Source: Delftia tsuruhatensis
GTDB taxonomy: Bacteria > Pseudomonadota > Gammaproteobacteria > Burkholderiales > Burkholderiaceae_C
DNA length: 64,000 nt
Direction of reading: 5' to 3'
NCBI RefSeq assembly: GCF_903815225.1
Contig: NZ_LR813084.1
Coordinates: forward strand, 3,142,501-3,206,500
Positions 37,201-45,738 of the stretch are shown here, piece by piece (the first letter of the stretch is position 1; the number at the start of each line of letters is the position of its first letter). The notes beneath the pieces were generated by a model. The model was not told where the DNA came from. It was given only the letters and a program-made list of their open reading frames with translations, and made no database searches. A program made the position numbers and the translations under genes.

Positions 37201-38612
37201 TCATAGCCCAACAGGGTCCGGCCGGCAGCGTCGGTGTAAGAGTACGGCAGCCCATTGGGGCCATAGGCCCAGGCGCTGGAGTAGGTCTTGTTGTTCACGG
37301 TATCCGTGATCACGGCCCCCACAAGGTTGCCGGCGCTGTCGTAGCTGAACTGGGTAGTACGCCCAGACTCTGTGATCCTGGTGGGCAGCGACAGGGTGTC
37401 ATGCCATTCGACTTGAGTCCTGCGGGCCTCTGCGCGATTGGAGGCAACGACGACCTGCGCAATCAGCTGACGGCTGGTGTTCCACTGGTAGCTGGTTTTG
37501 TTGCCTTTGAAATCCTCCTCGGAAGCAGGCAGCAGATCGGCATTGAGCTCTTCCTTGAATGTGCCCCGGACGCGCGCATTGTTCTGCCCGACCAGGCGCA
37601 CGCCGGCGGCCGTGCCCCGGTACTGGCGGGTGGTGCTGTTGCCATGGGGGTCGGTCGTGGTGACGGAGGCTTTGTACCAGTTGGAGTTGTCCGTGTCTGC
37701 GCTCACCAGCATGCCCGCCGAACCGACATTGGCGGCCCCTGCATAGGAAACCCGGTATGCCCCGGAGACCTCTGCCCGGGCCGTCTCGCTCAGGGCCCCC
37801 TCGGCGTTGTAGGTAAAGCCCAGAATCTGGTGGCCCTGGGCATCGCCCACGGCCGTCAGCAGCCCCGGGAATGCGGTGTTGTCGTAGCTGTAGGTACGGG
37901 TCTGTTCGCTGTTGACTTTGACGGAGCTGAGGCTCCCCTGGACGTTGTAGTCGTAGTGGATGGTATTGCCATCGGGCAAGGTGACGGACCCGAGCCTGCC
38001 GTCCGACCGGTAGCCAAAGCCAAGTTGCCGGCCAAAGGAATTGGCCACGGACAGAACCTTGCCATCGGTTTGCAAGATGCTATAGCTCCAGCCATTGCGC
38101 AAGGTGAGCTTGGTCAGCCAGCCTTTGTCGTCAAAACTCCACAAACTGTCGTCATGGGCTCGGTAGAACTGCCAGGCCCCGCCCACATTGCCCGTGAGCC
38201 TGTCAGCACCGGTTGCCGCCGTCCAGGCAGAGTGATCTCCCGGGGCCTTGAGGAAGAGGGCCGAGGAGCCGTCAGGCAAAAGGATGGCGATGCTTGCCGG
38301 ATACCGGGTGTTGTAACGCGTGGGCAGCTTGAGGCGAGCGGACCACGAATGCGTCCAGCCCTTGCCCATGCCGATGTCGGCATCTTCATCAGGATGGCCG
38401 AAGCTGCGGTAGACATGACCGATAGTGAGGGGGGCGGGGCTTTGGTCAACCCAGTCGGTTTGCGATTGGATATTTTCGGGGAGGCTCGGGATGCTCTGGG
38501 CCTGAGAAATCCCCAGGCACAGCAAAAATATGCCATGGATCAGCAAGGCGCGCCAAACCCAATTAAAACAGAACGGTATCAATCCACTGGGAATCTTGGT
38601 CCAAGAGGTCAT
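34278..38612 (-). CDS. Sec-exported Rhs/YD-repeat protein with C-terminal toxin domain
   Basis: 1444 aa. Residues 1-39 form a Sec signal or anchor (LLIHGIFLLCLGISQAQ). A leader domain (about 60-170) contains YRSFGHPDEDADIGMGKGWTHSW. Many YD repeats follow (for example GRLGSVTLPDGNTIHYDYN, GLSTHLTYLPDG), then the Rhs end signature [38 protein letters not shown] and DPQGL (1261-1265), a 71-residue linker ending GAFCSA (1336), and a 108-residue toxin (1337-1444) starting GSTGLYRAVGPEEFNSIM. LYR near its start and the following Phe-Ser pattern recall ADP-ribosyltransferase toxins, but this is weak. No PAAR or VgrG-binding domain. Confidence 0.88.
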   Translation of the reverse strand: MTSWTKIPSGLIPFCFNWVWRALLIHGIFLLCLGISQAQSIPSLPENIQSQTDWVDQSPAPLTIGHVYRSFGHPDEDADIGMGKGWTHSWSARLKLPTRYNTRYPASIAILLPDGSSALFLKAPGDHSAWTAATGADRLTGNVGGAWQFYRAHDDSLWSFDDKGWLTKLTLRNGWSYSILQTDGKVLSVANSFGRQLGFGYRSDGRLGSVTLPDGNTIHYDYNVQGSLSSVKVNSEQTRTYSYDNTAFPGLLTAVGDAQGHQILGFTYNAEGALSETARAEVSGAYRVSYAGAANVGSAGMLVSADTDNSNWYKASVTTTDPHGNSTTRQYRGTAAGVRLVGQNNARVRGTFKEELNADLLPASEEDFKGNKTSYQWNTSRQLIAQVVVASNRAEARRTQVEWHDTLSLPTRITESGRTTQFSYDSAGNLVGAVITDTVNNKTYSSAWAYGPNGLPYSYTDAAGRTLLGYDALGNLNKVTDPQGRISQYTHDGAGRVLTATEPSGLLRNYSYNPRGQLSSFSAGGLSTHLTYLPDGMPGTVTFANGYAITYQYDGALRVNRWSDNRGNSGQYMLDAWDNRTSESIQDGGGRVAWQVQRSINSINRVSEETLGSSQSTAWTYDANGDLATGRNGLGQTTTLQVDGLRRLAKVTDPLNASATLGYNALDAVTSAQDFKGVTTTYTRDALGNAKAEATPDAGNSTATYDALGLIATSQDATGRSLAVQRDALGRPTQLKYGASAVSTLRYDLPGNTYNGPGAPQASVGQLSEIQDPGVTTQYQRDILGRVLRKTQILASGDTRSMIHAYVPAGQGGAGELQAITYPSGKQATYLYDSTGQITGLQWNGQPLVTGLAWSPLGQPTAWQWPGFVQQPGATAALAEQRSYNTAGQLASSQLLNLSWDAAGRISLIQQQHMLPGTAAAQQAKLSSAFSYDAVGRLTASAHSAPAGLTLPTSWSLADTIELSASGYAWDANGNRTQVHYSNALASGTSTLQRNYQIAAGSNRLQGYAQTLQRPGSAAQTSNVAFSYDAAGALVKKGDRHLHYGADGRIAKAGEYADASDARAVSYVYNALGQRVLKSDARGAGQPITVQTLYAEDGMGSTVLGQYANQRSANSAAPAGQSDSTEVIYLPTASGPMPIAAEINGRLYAIHTDHLNTPRRLTNQQGQVAWQWLISGFGEVRPTTGDRGYGQTVSGPSYAEAVKFDLRYPGQVFDEETGLSYNLHRYYDAATGRYVQADPIGLAGGWNRFGYVANNPLNDVDPQGLHPVLGRLQGLYYRYGPAITEFIAGASGVNGAVASPAAINPLVAQIPTGVSRMTPIARGIAEGVESGAFCSARGSTGLYRAVGPEEFNSIMKTKQFSFPPNGSEMKQFGFQFDEVLKFSNFQSDYAAIIRVDIPTNILGNFNITHGQIDPFIFRSGVLTIQGIDDLNKLNQSLRSINHAY
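34606..35195 (-). repeat. Rhs 3'-core homology block (intact-gene copy)
   Basis: 590 bp shared with the orphan module at 32874-33480; part of it (35030-35290) is also shared with the remnant at 31974-32240. Homology stops at the first toxin codon. Confidence 0.85.
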
Positions 38613-38639
38613 TATTTATTCCTAGATCATCTCAAGAAA

Positions 38640-39569
38640 TCAACGATGGCACATTTGAGGGCCATTGTGCACGTATATATTCTTGTACACTGGACCAATA
38701 CATTCGTAACAAGAAACCTCCACCTCTACATTCGTCGACCTCATAAACGGCGGGACATACTTAAATTCAAGCCGCCCTGCTTCATCAGTGGTTCCCATTT
38801 GGCTTTGAGAACGCACCCCATTTTCTCTCAATACTATCGAAACAGACTCCCCCGCCACAGGTAGATTTTTTCGCTTCAAAATAATCGCCTGAACAACAGG
38901 ACCAGCCAGAGATGGCAATGCCTCCGTCGAATCGCCACCCCTTATCTCAATTTCGATAGGTACTTTTTTCTTGCAGACACGAGAATCATCGACTACTGAA
39001 TTAGCCTGCGTCTGATCTACCGGGCACGCATCTTCCACCAGGTATCTCATGATCGAAAATTGCAATTCATTCAGCCTTGGTGAAGCGCATGATGAAGGAA
39101 CCCCTGGTGGTCCACCCTTGCCATAGGCAACGGTCGCCCATGGCTGGAACTGCTGATTCCAGAGCGTGAGCTCCTCTATGGGAGCGCTCCATTCTTCAAA
39201 TGGCCCCACGTCAACTACCGGCGCGCATTGTTCGTAGGATCCGTCCGGGAAATTTTTCTCGATCGCGTTCCAATATGTCTGCACAAAGAGTCTTCTCCAA
39301 TCGACCGCATCAGCAGCAGATGGCAAGTCCAACCTGTAGTGCCCTGCTCCACCACCGGACACTTCAGGTGGATAACCGGGCACGAAAAGATCCCCGGTTT
39401 GTGGGGCATATTTGACATGCACCGCTCTTGGAGTACAAACATCCTTGTCTGGATTGCAGCAATAATAATTATCTGGTGATGTCATACAGTTACTTGATAA
39501 TACGCTTGGCGAAAGCATCAGCAGAAATACAAGCCTTACAAAACCACCCATCAAAACATGTGAACGCAT
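38640..39569 (-). CDS. Secreted Cys-rich protein upstream of rhs, function unknown
   Basis: 309 aa from ATG 39569. Signal peptide MRSHVLMGGFVRLVFLLMLSPSVLSS, then a Cys-rich stretch (NCMTSPDNYYCCNPDKDVCTP), a Trp/Pro-rich middle, and a C-terminal beta-rich domain resembling a transthyretin- or Ig-like fold (VVQAIILKRKNLPVAGESVSIVL, GTTDEAGRLEFKYVPP, VEVEVSCYECIG). It ends 27 nt before rhs in the same direction, so it is probably co-expressed with the toxin and may help its display or export. No named family recognised. Confidence 0.6.
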   Translation of the reverse strand: MRSHVLMGGFVRLVFLLMLSPSVLSSNCMTSPDNYYCCNPDKDVCTPRAVHVKYAPQTGDLFVPGYPPEVSGGGAGHYRLDLPSAADAVDWRRLFVQTYWNAIEKNFPDGSYEQCAPVVDVGPFEEWSAPIEELTLWNQQFQPWATVAYGKGGPPGVPSSCASPRLNELQFSIMRYLVEDACPVDQTQANSVVDDSRVCKKKVPIEIEIRGGDSTEALPSLAGPVVQAIILKRKNLPVAGESVSIVLRENGVRSQSQMGTTDEAGRLEFKYVPPFMRSTNVEVEVSCYECIGPVYKNIYVHNGPQMCHR

Positions 39570-39757
39570 GGAATAAACCCTATTAATTTCAACAAGCCAC
39601 AACCAAGCACTTCAAACAAAAAGACTCGATCGCCTTATAGAAAAACCCCACACCAAGCACCAGAAGAACGCAGATCATATTTCCCAGGAACCACATTCAA
39701 CTCAAGGAACCATTTCACATCCATTTCAAACACCATCAAGCAATTAGCAAGACAAAT

Positions 39758-40157
39758 TCAACTAACAGCATATCGGATGCTGGAATGGTTCAATTCCATG
39801 GCCGCCCATGCCAGGGTCATAAGAAGATGCAAGCCCCTCCCCCGGAAGCACTTCAAATAACATATAGTTGCACTCGGCAAATCACGACTCACCAAGACAG
39901 AGCACGCCAGTATCCCATGCTTTTCGGCCATCCTGCACTTCAGTTCGTCCACTGCGTGCGCAAAGTCATTCCTAGGAATATTCTGATCGTTGAGCCATAC
40001 AGATAGCCGCTCCCTTCGAATGATCTGGCGCATTCCCCCAAGCCAGCACAGTCGAATTGGCTCCCACGCCAAAGTCAATAAGTGAATTAGCTGTTCCAGC
40101 CAGGAAAAAATGCTTGCTCCCCGCCACTGCCCAAGCCTCTTCCAAGGAAAAGATCAA
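39758..40157 (-). pseudogene. Possible frameshifted hypothetical gene
   Basis: One frame starts MIFSLEEAWAVAGSKHFFLA at 40157 and stops at 39972; an overlapping frame reads ARAVDE-like AHAVDELKCRMAEKHGILAC and CYLKCFRGRGLHLLMTLAWA down to 39758. A single shift would join them into a protein of about 130 aa. No family is recognised, and chance frames cannot be ruled out. Confidence 0.2.
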
Positions 40158-40296
40158 TGAGGCTCGTGATACCGCCTCAAGAAAAGCAACCAGCGCAAGC
40201 CGGCTTGTCCGCCGACGAAGCCAGGCAATGCGCCTACGCCAAAGACCCTTCCCCCATCCCCGCTACCCCCGGCTCACACGCCAGACCCATGCTTCT

Positions 40297-40322
40297 GCAA
40301 TAATTGCCTCAACAATCATTGC
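40297..40322. promoter_or_regulatory. MarR-type operator upstream of the efflux operon
   Basis: Inverted repeat GCAATAATTG-N6-CAATCATTGC (one mismatch in 10 bp), ending 28 bp before the MarR-family start codon. Arm length and AT-rich core fit operators of this family; autorepression of the whole operon is the likely result. Confidence 0.6.
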
Positions 40323-40350
40323 ACAGTCAACCTTTTCACCCGCAACCACC

Positions 40351-40866
40351 ATGACCCAACCCCTCCTCCCCAACGGCCTGCAGCCCTCGGACTTCTACAG
40401 CCCAGGCAGCTACACGCCGTTCGAGAGCGTGGGTTTCCTCATGCGCAAGGTGCTCAGTTCCATCCTTCAGCAGGCCGATGCGCAGCTGGCCGAGCATGAG
40501 CTGACCTATGTGCAGTGGCTGCCGCTGTACAAGCTGCTGCTGTGCAGCGATGCGACGAATGCCGGCATGGCGCGCGACCTGGGGCTGGACCCGGCTTCCA
40601 TCACGCGGGCGCTGGACCGGCTGGAGTCCAAGGGCATGCTGCGGCGCGAGCGCTCCACGGTGGACCGGCGCGTAGTCAAGCTGGTGCTGACCGATGAAGG
40701 GCGGGCCATGGCTGCCAAGGTGCCGCAGGTGCTGTCCAGCGTGATGAATGCCCACATGGCCGGCTTCAGCCATGACGAGTCGCGCCAGTTGCTGGACATG
40801 CTGCGCCGCCTTCTGGCCAACGGCGATGCCATGCGTGCACCGGAGACTGTGCCGTCCGCCGCCTGA
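40351..40866 (+). CDS. MarR-family transcriptional regulator
   Basis: 171 aa from ATG 40351. Winged-helix core: LTYVQWLPLYKLLLCSDATNAGMARDLGLDPASITRALDRLESKGMLRRERSTVDRRVVKLVLTDEGRAMA; the DRR wing and the ASITRALDRLE recognition helix are typical. First gene of an operon with an outer-membrane factor and EmrA/EmrB-type genes, with its own operator (40297-40322). Probably releases DNA on binding an aromatic or amphipathic drug (family knowledge). Confidence 0.93.
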   Translation: MTQPLLPNGLQPSDFYSPGSYTPFESVGFLMRKVLSSILQQADAQLAEHELTYVQWLPLYKLLLCSDATNAGMARDLGLDPASITRALDRLESKGMLRRERSTVDRRVVKLVLTDEGRAMAAKVPQVLSSVMNAHMAGFSHDESRQLLDMLRRLLANGDAMRAPETVPSAA

Positions 40867-40921
40867 CAGCGCCAGCCCCCCGTCCGATTTCCCGATTCTT
40901 GACCCCAACAGGCAGACCACC

Positions 40922-42397
40922 ATGCCCATTTCCCTCGTTCCCGTGTCCGCCGCACCCCGCCGCGTGGCCGCAGCGGCAGCCCTGCTTTGCGCCGCGCTCG
41001 CCCTGGCCGGTTGCGCCTCTCAAGGCCCTGCCCACCCACCGCTGGCCCGGCTGGATGCCTCCAGTCTGGGCCTGGGTGCGCAGACCGACGGGTCATCCAG
41101 TGCTGCCTTGCCCTCCGCTGATTGGTGGAAGGCTCTGGGTGATGCCCGGCTCGACGCCCTGATCGCCCAGGCGTTGCAGGACAGCCCCAGCCTGGCCGTG
41201 AGCCGGGCCCGCTTCGACAAGGCTGCGGCCCTTGCCACGGCGACCAGCACGGCCACCGACGTGCGCGGCACGCTCGGCGCGGACGCCACGCGGCAGCACT
41301 ACAGCGCCAACGGCCTGGTGCCCGCGCCCATTGCCGGCAACACCTACAACACGGGCAATCTGCAGGCCGGCCTGAGCTGGACGCCGGATTTCTTCGGCCG
41401 CCATGCTGCCGATCTTCAAGCCGCGCTGGGCCAGGCCCGCGCCGCCCAGGCGGACAGCGCGGCCGCCGCGAACCAGCTGGCGGCCCAGGTGGCTCGCAGC
41501 TATGTGGCCCTGGCCCGCCTGATCGCGCAAAAAGAGGTGGCGGGTCGCACGCTGACCCAGCGCCAGTCGCTGCTGGAGCTGAGCCAGCAGCGCACGCGCG
41601 CCGGGCTGGACAGCCAGGTGGAGCTGACCCAGGCCCAGGCCGGGCTGCCCGATGCGGGCACGCAGATCGAGATGCTGGACGAGCAGATCACGCTGGCGCG
41701 CCGCACCATCGCCGTGCTGTGCGGCCAGGCACCGGATGCGCAGCAGCAGCTGTCGCCCCGGCTGGGAACGCTGCGTGTGCAGTCCGTGCCCGGCCAGCTG
41801 GGAGCGGACCTGCTGGGCCGCCGCCCCGACGTGGTGGCCGCGCGCTGGCGCGTGGAGTCGGCCACGCAGGGCATAGAGAGCGCACGTGCCGATTTCTATC
41901 CGGACATCAATCTCACGGCCTTCATCGGTCTCAATGCCATCGGCCTGGACAACCTGTTCAAGGGCAGCTCGCGCCAGATGGGCGTGACACCGGCGCTGCG
42001 CCTGCCCCTGTTCGACGGCAAGCGGCTGCGCGCCCAGTTGCGCGGCACGCAGGCGGACCTGGATACGGCCATCGCCCAATACAACGGGGTGGTGCTCGAC
42101 GCGGTCAAGGAGGCGGGGGACGCCATTGCCTCCGTGCAGTCGCTGGCGCGCCAGCAGCAGTTGCAGGCCGACTCGCTGGACAAGGCCGAGCGCGCCTACG
42201 ACTTCGCCGTGCAGCGCTACAAGGCCGGCCTGGCCAGCCAGGTGACGGTGCTCAATACCGAAACCCAGGTGATCACCCAGCGCCGCCTGGACGTGGACCT
42301 GCGCGCCCGCGCGCTGGACACGCGCGTGGCGCTGATGAAGGCCCTGGGCGGAGGCTGGATCGACGGCACCGCTGCCGTGCAGGTCAGCCAGCACTGA
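40922..42397 (+). CDS. Outer-membrane efflux lipoprotein (NodT/OprM family)
   Basis: 491 aa from ATG 40922. Lipoprotein signal ALLCAALALAGCAS with lipobox cysteine at about 34. TolC-type outer-membrane channel with two repeats: DWWKALGDARLDALIAQALQDSPSLAVSRAR, LQAGLSWTPDFFGRHAADLQAALGQARAAQAD, GRRPDVVAARWRVESATQGIESARADFYPDINLTAFIG, and AVQRYKAGLASQVTVLNTETQV. Provides the outer-membrane exit for the EmrAB-type pump encoded next. Gap of 55 bp from marR. Confidence 0.93.
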   Translation: MPISLVPVSAAPRRVAAAAALLCAALALAGCASQGPAHPPLARLDASSLGLGAQTDGSSSAALPSADWWKALGDARLDALIAQALQDSPSLAVSRARFDKAAALATATSTATDVRGTLGADATRQHYSANGLVPAPIAGNTYNTGNLQAGLSWTPDFFGRHAADLQAALGQARAAQADSAAAANQLAAQVARSYVALARLIAQKEVAGRTLTQRQSLLELSQQRTRAGLDSQVELTQAQAGLPDAGTQIEMLDEQITLARRTIAVLCGQAPDAQQQLSPRLGTLRVQSVPGQLGADLLGRRPDVVAARWRVESATQGIESARADFYPDINLTAFIGLNAIGLDNLFKGSSRQMGVTPALRLPLFDGKRLRAQLRGTQADLDTAIAQYNGVVLDAVKEAGDAIASVQSLARQQQLQADSLDKAERAYDFAVQRYKAGLASQVTVLNTETQVITQRRLDVDLRARALDTRVALMKALGGGWIDGTAAVQVSQH

Positions 42398-42529
42398 GAT
42401 CGCACATCGCAAAGGACCTTGCCTTCCTTCCGACACTTCACCGGGCAGGACGCCGGCCAGCGTGACAAGCCGCCAGCTTCCCGCCCCGGCCGCACAACCA
42501 CATTCACAGATAACAAAGCGCCGAACACC

Positions 42530-43879
42530 ATGACCGACACCAACAAGCAAGCTTCCAGCACACCCGCCACCGCGCCGGCCGCATCGCCCGTGGCCAATCC
42601 CCAGGGCCGCCGCAAGGGCCTGACCCTCATCGCCGCCGCCGTCGCGGTGGCCGCCGTCGCCTGGGGCGGCTGGCACTGGATGGTGGCCCGCAACTACCAG
42701 ACCACGGACAACGCCTACGTGGCGGGCAATGTGGTGCAGATCACGCCCCAGGTGGGCGGCACGGTGATCAGCATAGGCTCGGACGATACCGACTACGTCA
42801 AGCCCGGCCAGGTGCTGGTGCAGCTGGACGCGGCCGATGCCCTGGTCGCCCTGTCCCAGGCCGAGTCGCAGCTGGCCCAGACCGTGCGCCAGGTGCGCAC
42901 GCTGTATGCCAACAATGCGCCGCTGGTGGCCCAGGTGGCCCAGCGCGAGGCCGATCTGGCCCGGCTGCAGGCCGATGCGGCCCGCGCCCGCGAGGACGTG
43001 GAGCGCCGCCGCCCGCTGCTGGCCACGGGTGCCGTGGGCAAGGAAGAGTTCGAGCACGCCCAGTCGCTGGCCCGCACGGCCGGCAATGCCGCGGTGGCGG
43101 CCGAGGCCGCCGTGCGCGCCGCCAAGGCGCAACTGACGGCCGCAGAGGCCCAGACCAAGGGCAGTAGCGCCGAGGAACACCCCAGCGTGGTGGCCGCTTC
43201 CGCCAAGGTGCGCGAGGCCTATCTGGCGCTGCAGCGTACGCGCCTGGTCTCGCCCGTGGAGGGCTATGTGGCCAAGCGCGGCGTGCAACTGGGCCAGCGC
43301 GTGGCCTCGGGCGCGCCACTGATGACGGTGGTGGGCCTGCACAACCTGTGGGTGGACGCCAATTTCAAGGAAAGCCAGCTGGCCCAGCTGCGCATCGGCC
43401 AGAAGACCGAGCTGACGGCCGATGTCTACGGCGACAAGATCAGCTACCACGGCACCGTGGTGGGCATGGGCGCCGGAACGGGCGCAGCCTTCTCGCTGCT
43501 GCCCGCGCAGAACGCCACGGGCAACTGGATCAAGGTGGTACAGCGCGTGCCCGTGCGCATCGCGCTGTCGCCCGAGGACCTGGCCCGGCATCCGCTGCGT
43601 GTGGGCCTGTCCATGGAAGTCAAGGTGGACGTGCGCGACCAGCAGGGCGAGGTGCTGGCGACCGCCACGCGCAATGCCCCCGTGGCCCAGACCTCCATCT
43701 ACGACACGGCGCTGCCGCAGGCGGAGGAACGCATCGCCCACATCGTGGCGGGCCAGAACGTGGCGCCACTCAAGCAGTTGCCCGGGCTGCCGCCCGTCGC
43801 CATGGCCGATGCGCAAGGCCAGGCGCCCGCCACCATGGCTGCCGCCCCTGCCGACAGCCATGCCACGCAGTCCAAGTAA
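42530..43879 (+). CDS. HlyD/EmrA-family membrane fusion protein
   Basis: 449 aa from ATG 42530. Cytoplasmic tail, one membrane helix (GLTLIAAAVAVAAVAWGGWHWMV), the lipoyl half-motif NYQTTDNAYVAGNVVQITPQVGGTV and DDTDYVKPGQVLVQLD, a long coiled-coil hairpin, and the return RTRLVSPVEGYVAKRGVQLGQRVASGAPLMTVV; then a beta-barrel domain. Adaptor between the MFS pump and the outer-membrane lipoprotein. Confidence 0.94.
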   Translation: MTDTNKQASSTPATAPAASPVANPQGRRKGLTLIAAAVAVAAVAWGGWHWMVARNYQTTDNAYVAGNVVQITPQVGGTVISIGSDDTDYVKPGQVLVQLDAADALVALSQAESQLAQTVRQVRTLYANNAPLVAQVAQREADLARLQADAARAREDVERRRPLLATGAVGKEEFEHAQSLARTAGNAAVAAEAAVRAAKAQLTAAEAQTKGSSAEEHPSVVAASAKVREAYLALQRTRLVSPVEGYVAKRGVQLGQRVASGAPLMTVVGLHNLWVDANFKESQLAQLRIGQKTELTADVYGDKISYHGTVVGMGAGTGAAFSLLPAQNATGNWIKVVQRVPVRIALSPEDLARHPLRVGLSMEVKVDVRDQQGEVLATATRNAPVAQTSIYDTALPQAEERIAHIVAGQNVAPLKQLPGLPPVAMADAQGQAPATMAAAPADSHATQSK

Positions 43880-43924
43880 GCACGGATCGCGCCCCCGCCT
43901 TCCCGGAACCCACGCGGACTGCCT

Positions 43925-45568
43925 ATGACTTCCTCTACCACCGCCGTGCCGGCGCCGGCGCAGCCGGATGGCCCGACCGCGCCGCCTGCCGCGCCGCCGA
44001 CGCCCCCCTCGGCACCACCGGCCATGCCCGCAAGGCCCGCCCCGCTCAAGGGCGCACAGCTGGCCATGGGCACGCTGGCCCTGTCCCTGGCCACCTTCAT
44101 GAACGTGCTGGACTCGTCCATCGCCAACGTCGCCATCCCCGCGATCTCGGGCGATGTGGGGGTCAGCCCCAGCCAGGGCACCTGGGTGATCACCAGCTTC
44201 GGCGTGGCCAATGCCATCTCGGTGCCGCTCACGGGCTGGCTCACGCAGCGCTTCGGCGCCGTGCGCCTGTTCACCATGAGCGTGCTGCTGTTCGTGCTGA
44301 CCTCGTGGCTGTGCGGCTTTGCCTCGTCGCTGGAGACGCTGGTGCTGTTCCGCGTGCTGCAGGGCCTGGTCGCCGGCCCCATGATCCCGTTGTCGCAGAC
44401 GCTGCTGCTGTCCAGCTACCCGCCGTCCAAGGCCGGCGTGGCCCTTGCGCTATGGGGCATGACCACCCTGGTCGCGCCCGTGGTCGGGCCGCTGCTGGGC
44501 GGCTGGATCACGGACAACATCTCCTGGCCGTGGATCTTCTACATCAACGTGCCCGTGGGCCTGCTGTCGGCGCTGATGACCTGGAGCATCTACCGCAGCC
44601 GCGAGACGCCCACGCGCAAGTTGCCCATCGACTCCGTGGGCCTGGCCCTGCTGGTGCTGTGGGTGGGCGCGCTGCAGCTGATGCTGGACAAGGGCAAGGA
44701 GCTGGACTGGTTCGCCTCGGGCGAGATCGTCACGCTGTGCGTGCTGGCGGTCGTGAGCTTCCTGGTCTTCCTGGTCTGGGAACTGACCGATGCGCATCCG
44801 GTCGTGGACCTGCGCCTGTTCATGCGGCGCAATTTCGCGGCGGGCACGGTGGCGCTGTCCATCGCCTACGGGCTGTTCTTCGGCAACGTGGTGCTGCTGC
44901 CCCTGTGGCTGCAGCAGTGGCTGGGCTATACCTCCACCACGGCCGGCATGGCACTGGCGCCGGTGGGCATCTTCGCCATCATCCTGACGCCGCTGGTGGG
45001 CCGCAAGGTGACGCAGTGGGACCCGCGCAAGATGGCCACGGGCGCCTTCATCGTGTTCGCCCTGGTGCTGTGGATGCGCTCGCGCTTCACGGTGGAGACG
45101 GATTTCATGCACATCCTGGTCCCCACGCTGATCCAGGGCGCGGCCATGGCGTTCTTCTTCATCCCGCTGACCACGATCACGCTGTCGGGCCTTTCGCCGG
45201 AACGCATCCCGGCCGCCGCCGGACTGAGCAACTTCGTGCGGATCACGGCCGGCGCCATGGGGACATCGATCGCCACCACGCTGTGGGACAACCGCGCCGC
45301 GCTGCACCATGCCCACCTGACCGAAGGGTTGATCCAGGGCCAGGGCGTTTTCGGGGTGACCTTGCAGGGCCTGCAGGCGGCCGGCCTGAGCCAGGAGCAG
45401 GCGCTGGCCCAGGTCAACCGGCTGATCGACCAGCAGGCCTATACGCGTGCGGCGGACGATATCTTCCTGGCGTCTTCCGTGCTGTTCCTGGTGCTGATCG
45501 CGCTGATCTGGATGACCCGCAGGCCCGCCGGACACGCAGGCGGCGCCGAAGCGGCGGGAGCGCATTGA
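43925..45568 (+). CDS. DHA2-family MFS multidrug transporter (EmrB/QacA type)
   Basis: 547 aa with 14 predicted membrane segments after a Pro/Ala-rich N terminus. Motifs: LATFMNVLDSSIANVAIPAISGDVGVSPSQGTWVITSFGVANAI (motif D1), GWLTQRFGAVRLF (motif A), FRVLQGLVAGPMIPLSQTLLL, and WGMTTLVAPVVGPLLGGWITDNISWPWIFYINVPVG (motif C region). Proton-driven efflux of hydrophobic drugs with the two upstream partners. An intrinsic terminator follows. Confidence 0.95.
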   Translation: MTSSTTAVPAPAQPDGPTAPPAAPPTPPSAPPAMPARPAPLKGAQLAMGTLALSLATFMNVLDSSIANVAIPAISGDVGVSPSQGTWVITSFGVANAISVPLTGWLTQRFGAVRLFTMSVLLFVLTSWLCGFASSLETLVLFRVLQGLVAGPMIPLSQTLLLSSYPPSKAGVALALWGMTTLVAPVVGPLLGGWITDNISWPWIFYINVPVGLLSALMTWSIYRSRETPTRKLPIDSVGLALLVLWVGALQLMLDKGKELDWFASGEIVTLCVLAVVSFLVFLVWELTDAHPVVDLRLFMRRNFAAGTVALSIAYGLFFGNVVLLPLWLQQWLGYTSTTAGMALAPVGIFAIILTPLVGRKVTQWDPRKMATGAFIVFALVLWMRSRFTVETDFMHILVPTLIQGAAMAFFFIPLTTITLSGLSPERIPAAAGLSNFVRITAGAMGTSIATTLWDNRAALHHAHLTEGLIQGQGVFGVTLQGLQAAGLSQEQALAQVNRLIDQQAYTRAADDIFLASSVLFLVLIALIWMTRRPAGHAGGAEAAGAH

Positions 45569-45594
45569 CGGTGACCCGCTGAGTCCTTCCCGAC

Positions 45595-45627
45595 AAGGAG
45601 CTGTCTCATCAGGCAGCTCCTTTTTGT
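45595..45627 (+). terminator. Intrinsic terminator of the efflux operon
   Basis: Stem AGGAGCTG (45596-45603) and CAGCTCCT (45614-45621), 10-nt loop, followed by TTTTTGTTT, 28 nt after the emrB-type stop. Confidence 0.85.
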
Positions 45628-45738
45628 TTACATGGCGACACGCAAGGCGCCTTGAATCAGCCCGCCAAGACCACCATCTCGACAGGGCTGACCCGCCGGC
45701 TCCATGATGGCGCCGGCCTGTTCTACCGACGGAGCACC

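Larger units (their letters stand above)
39570..40350. other. 781-bp region between the Rhs island and the efflux locus
   Basis: Should contain the promoter of the Rhs operon (AT-rich right after 39570) and of the MarR gene. In between, two overlapping minus-strand frames (39758-40078 and 39972-40157) might be a decayed gene. No mobile-element ends, tRNA or direct repeats were seen. Confidence 0.5.

Noticed and set aside
35118..38864. 1248-codon plus-strand frame opposite rhs
   Set aside because: Antisense of repetitive YD codons; the minus strand carries the signal peptide, repeats and Rhs end motif.
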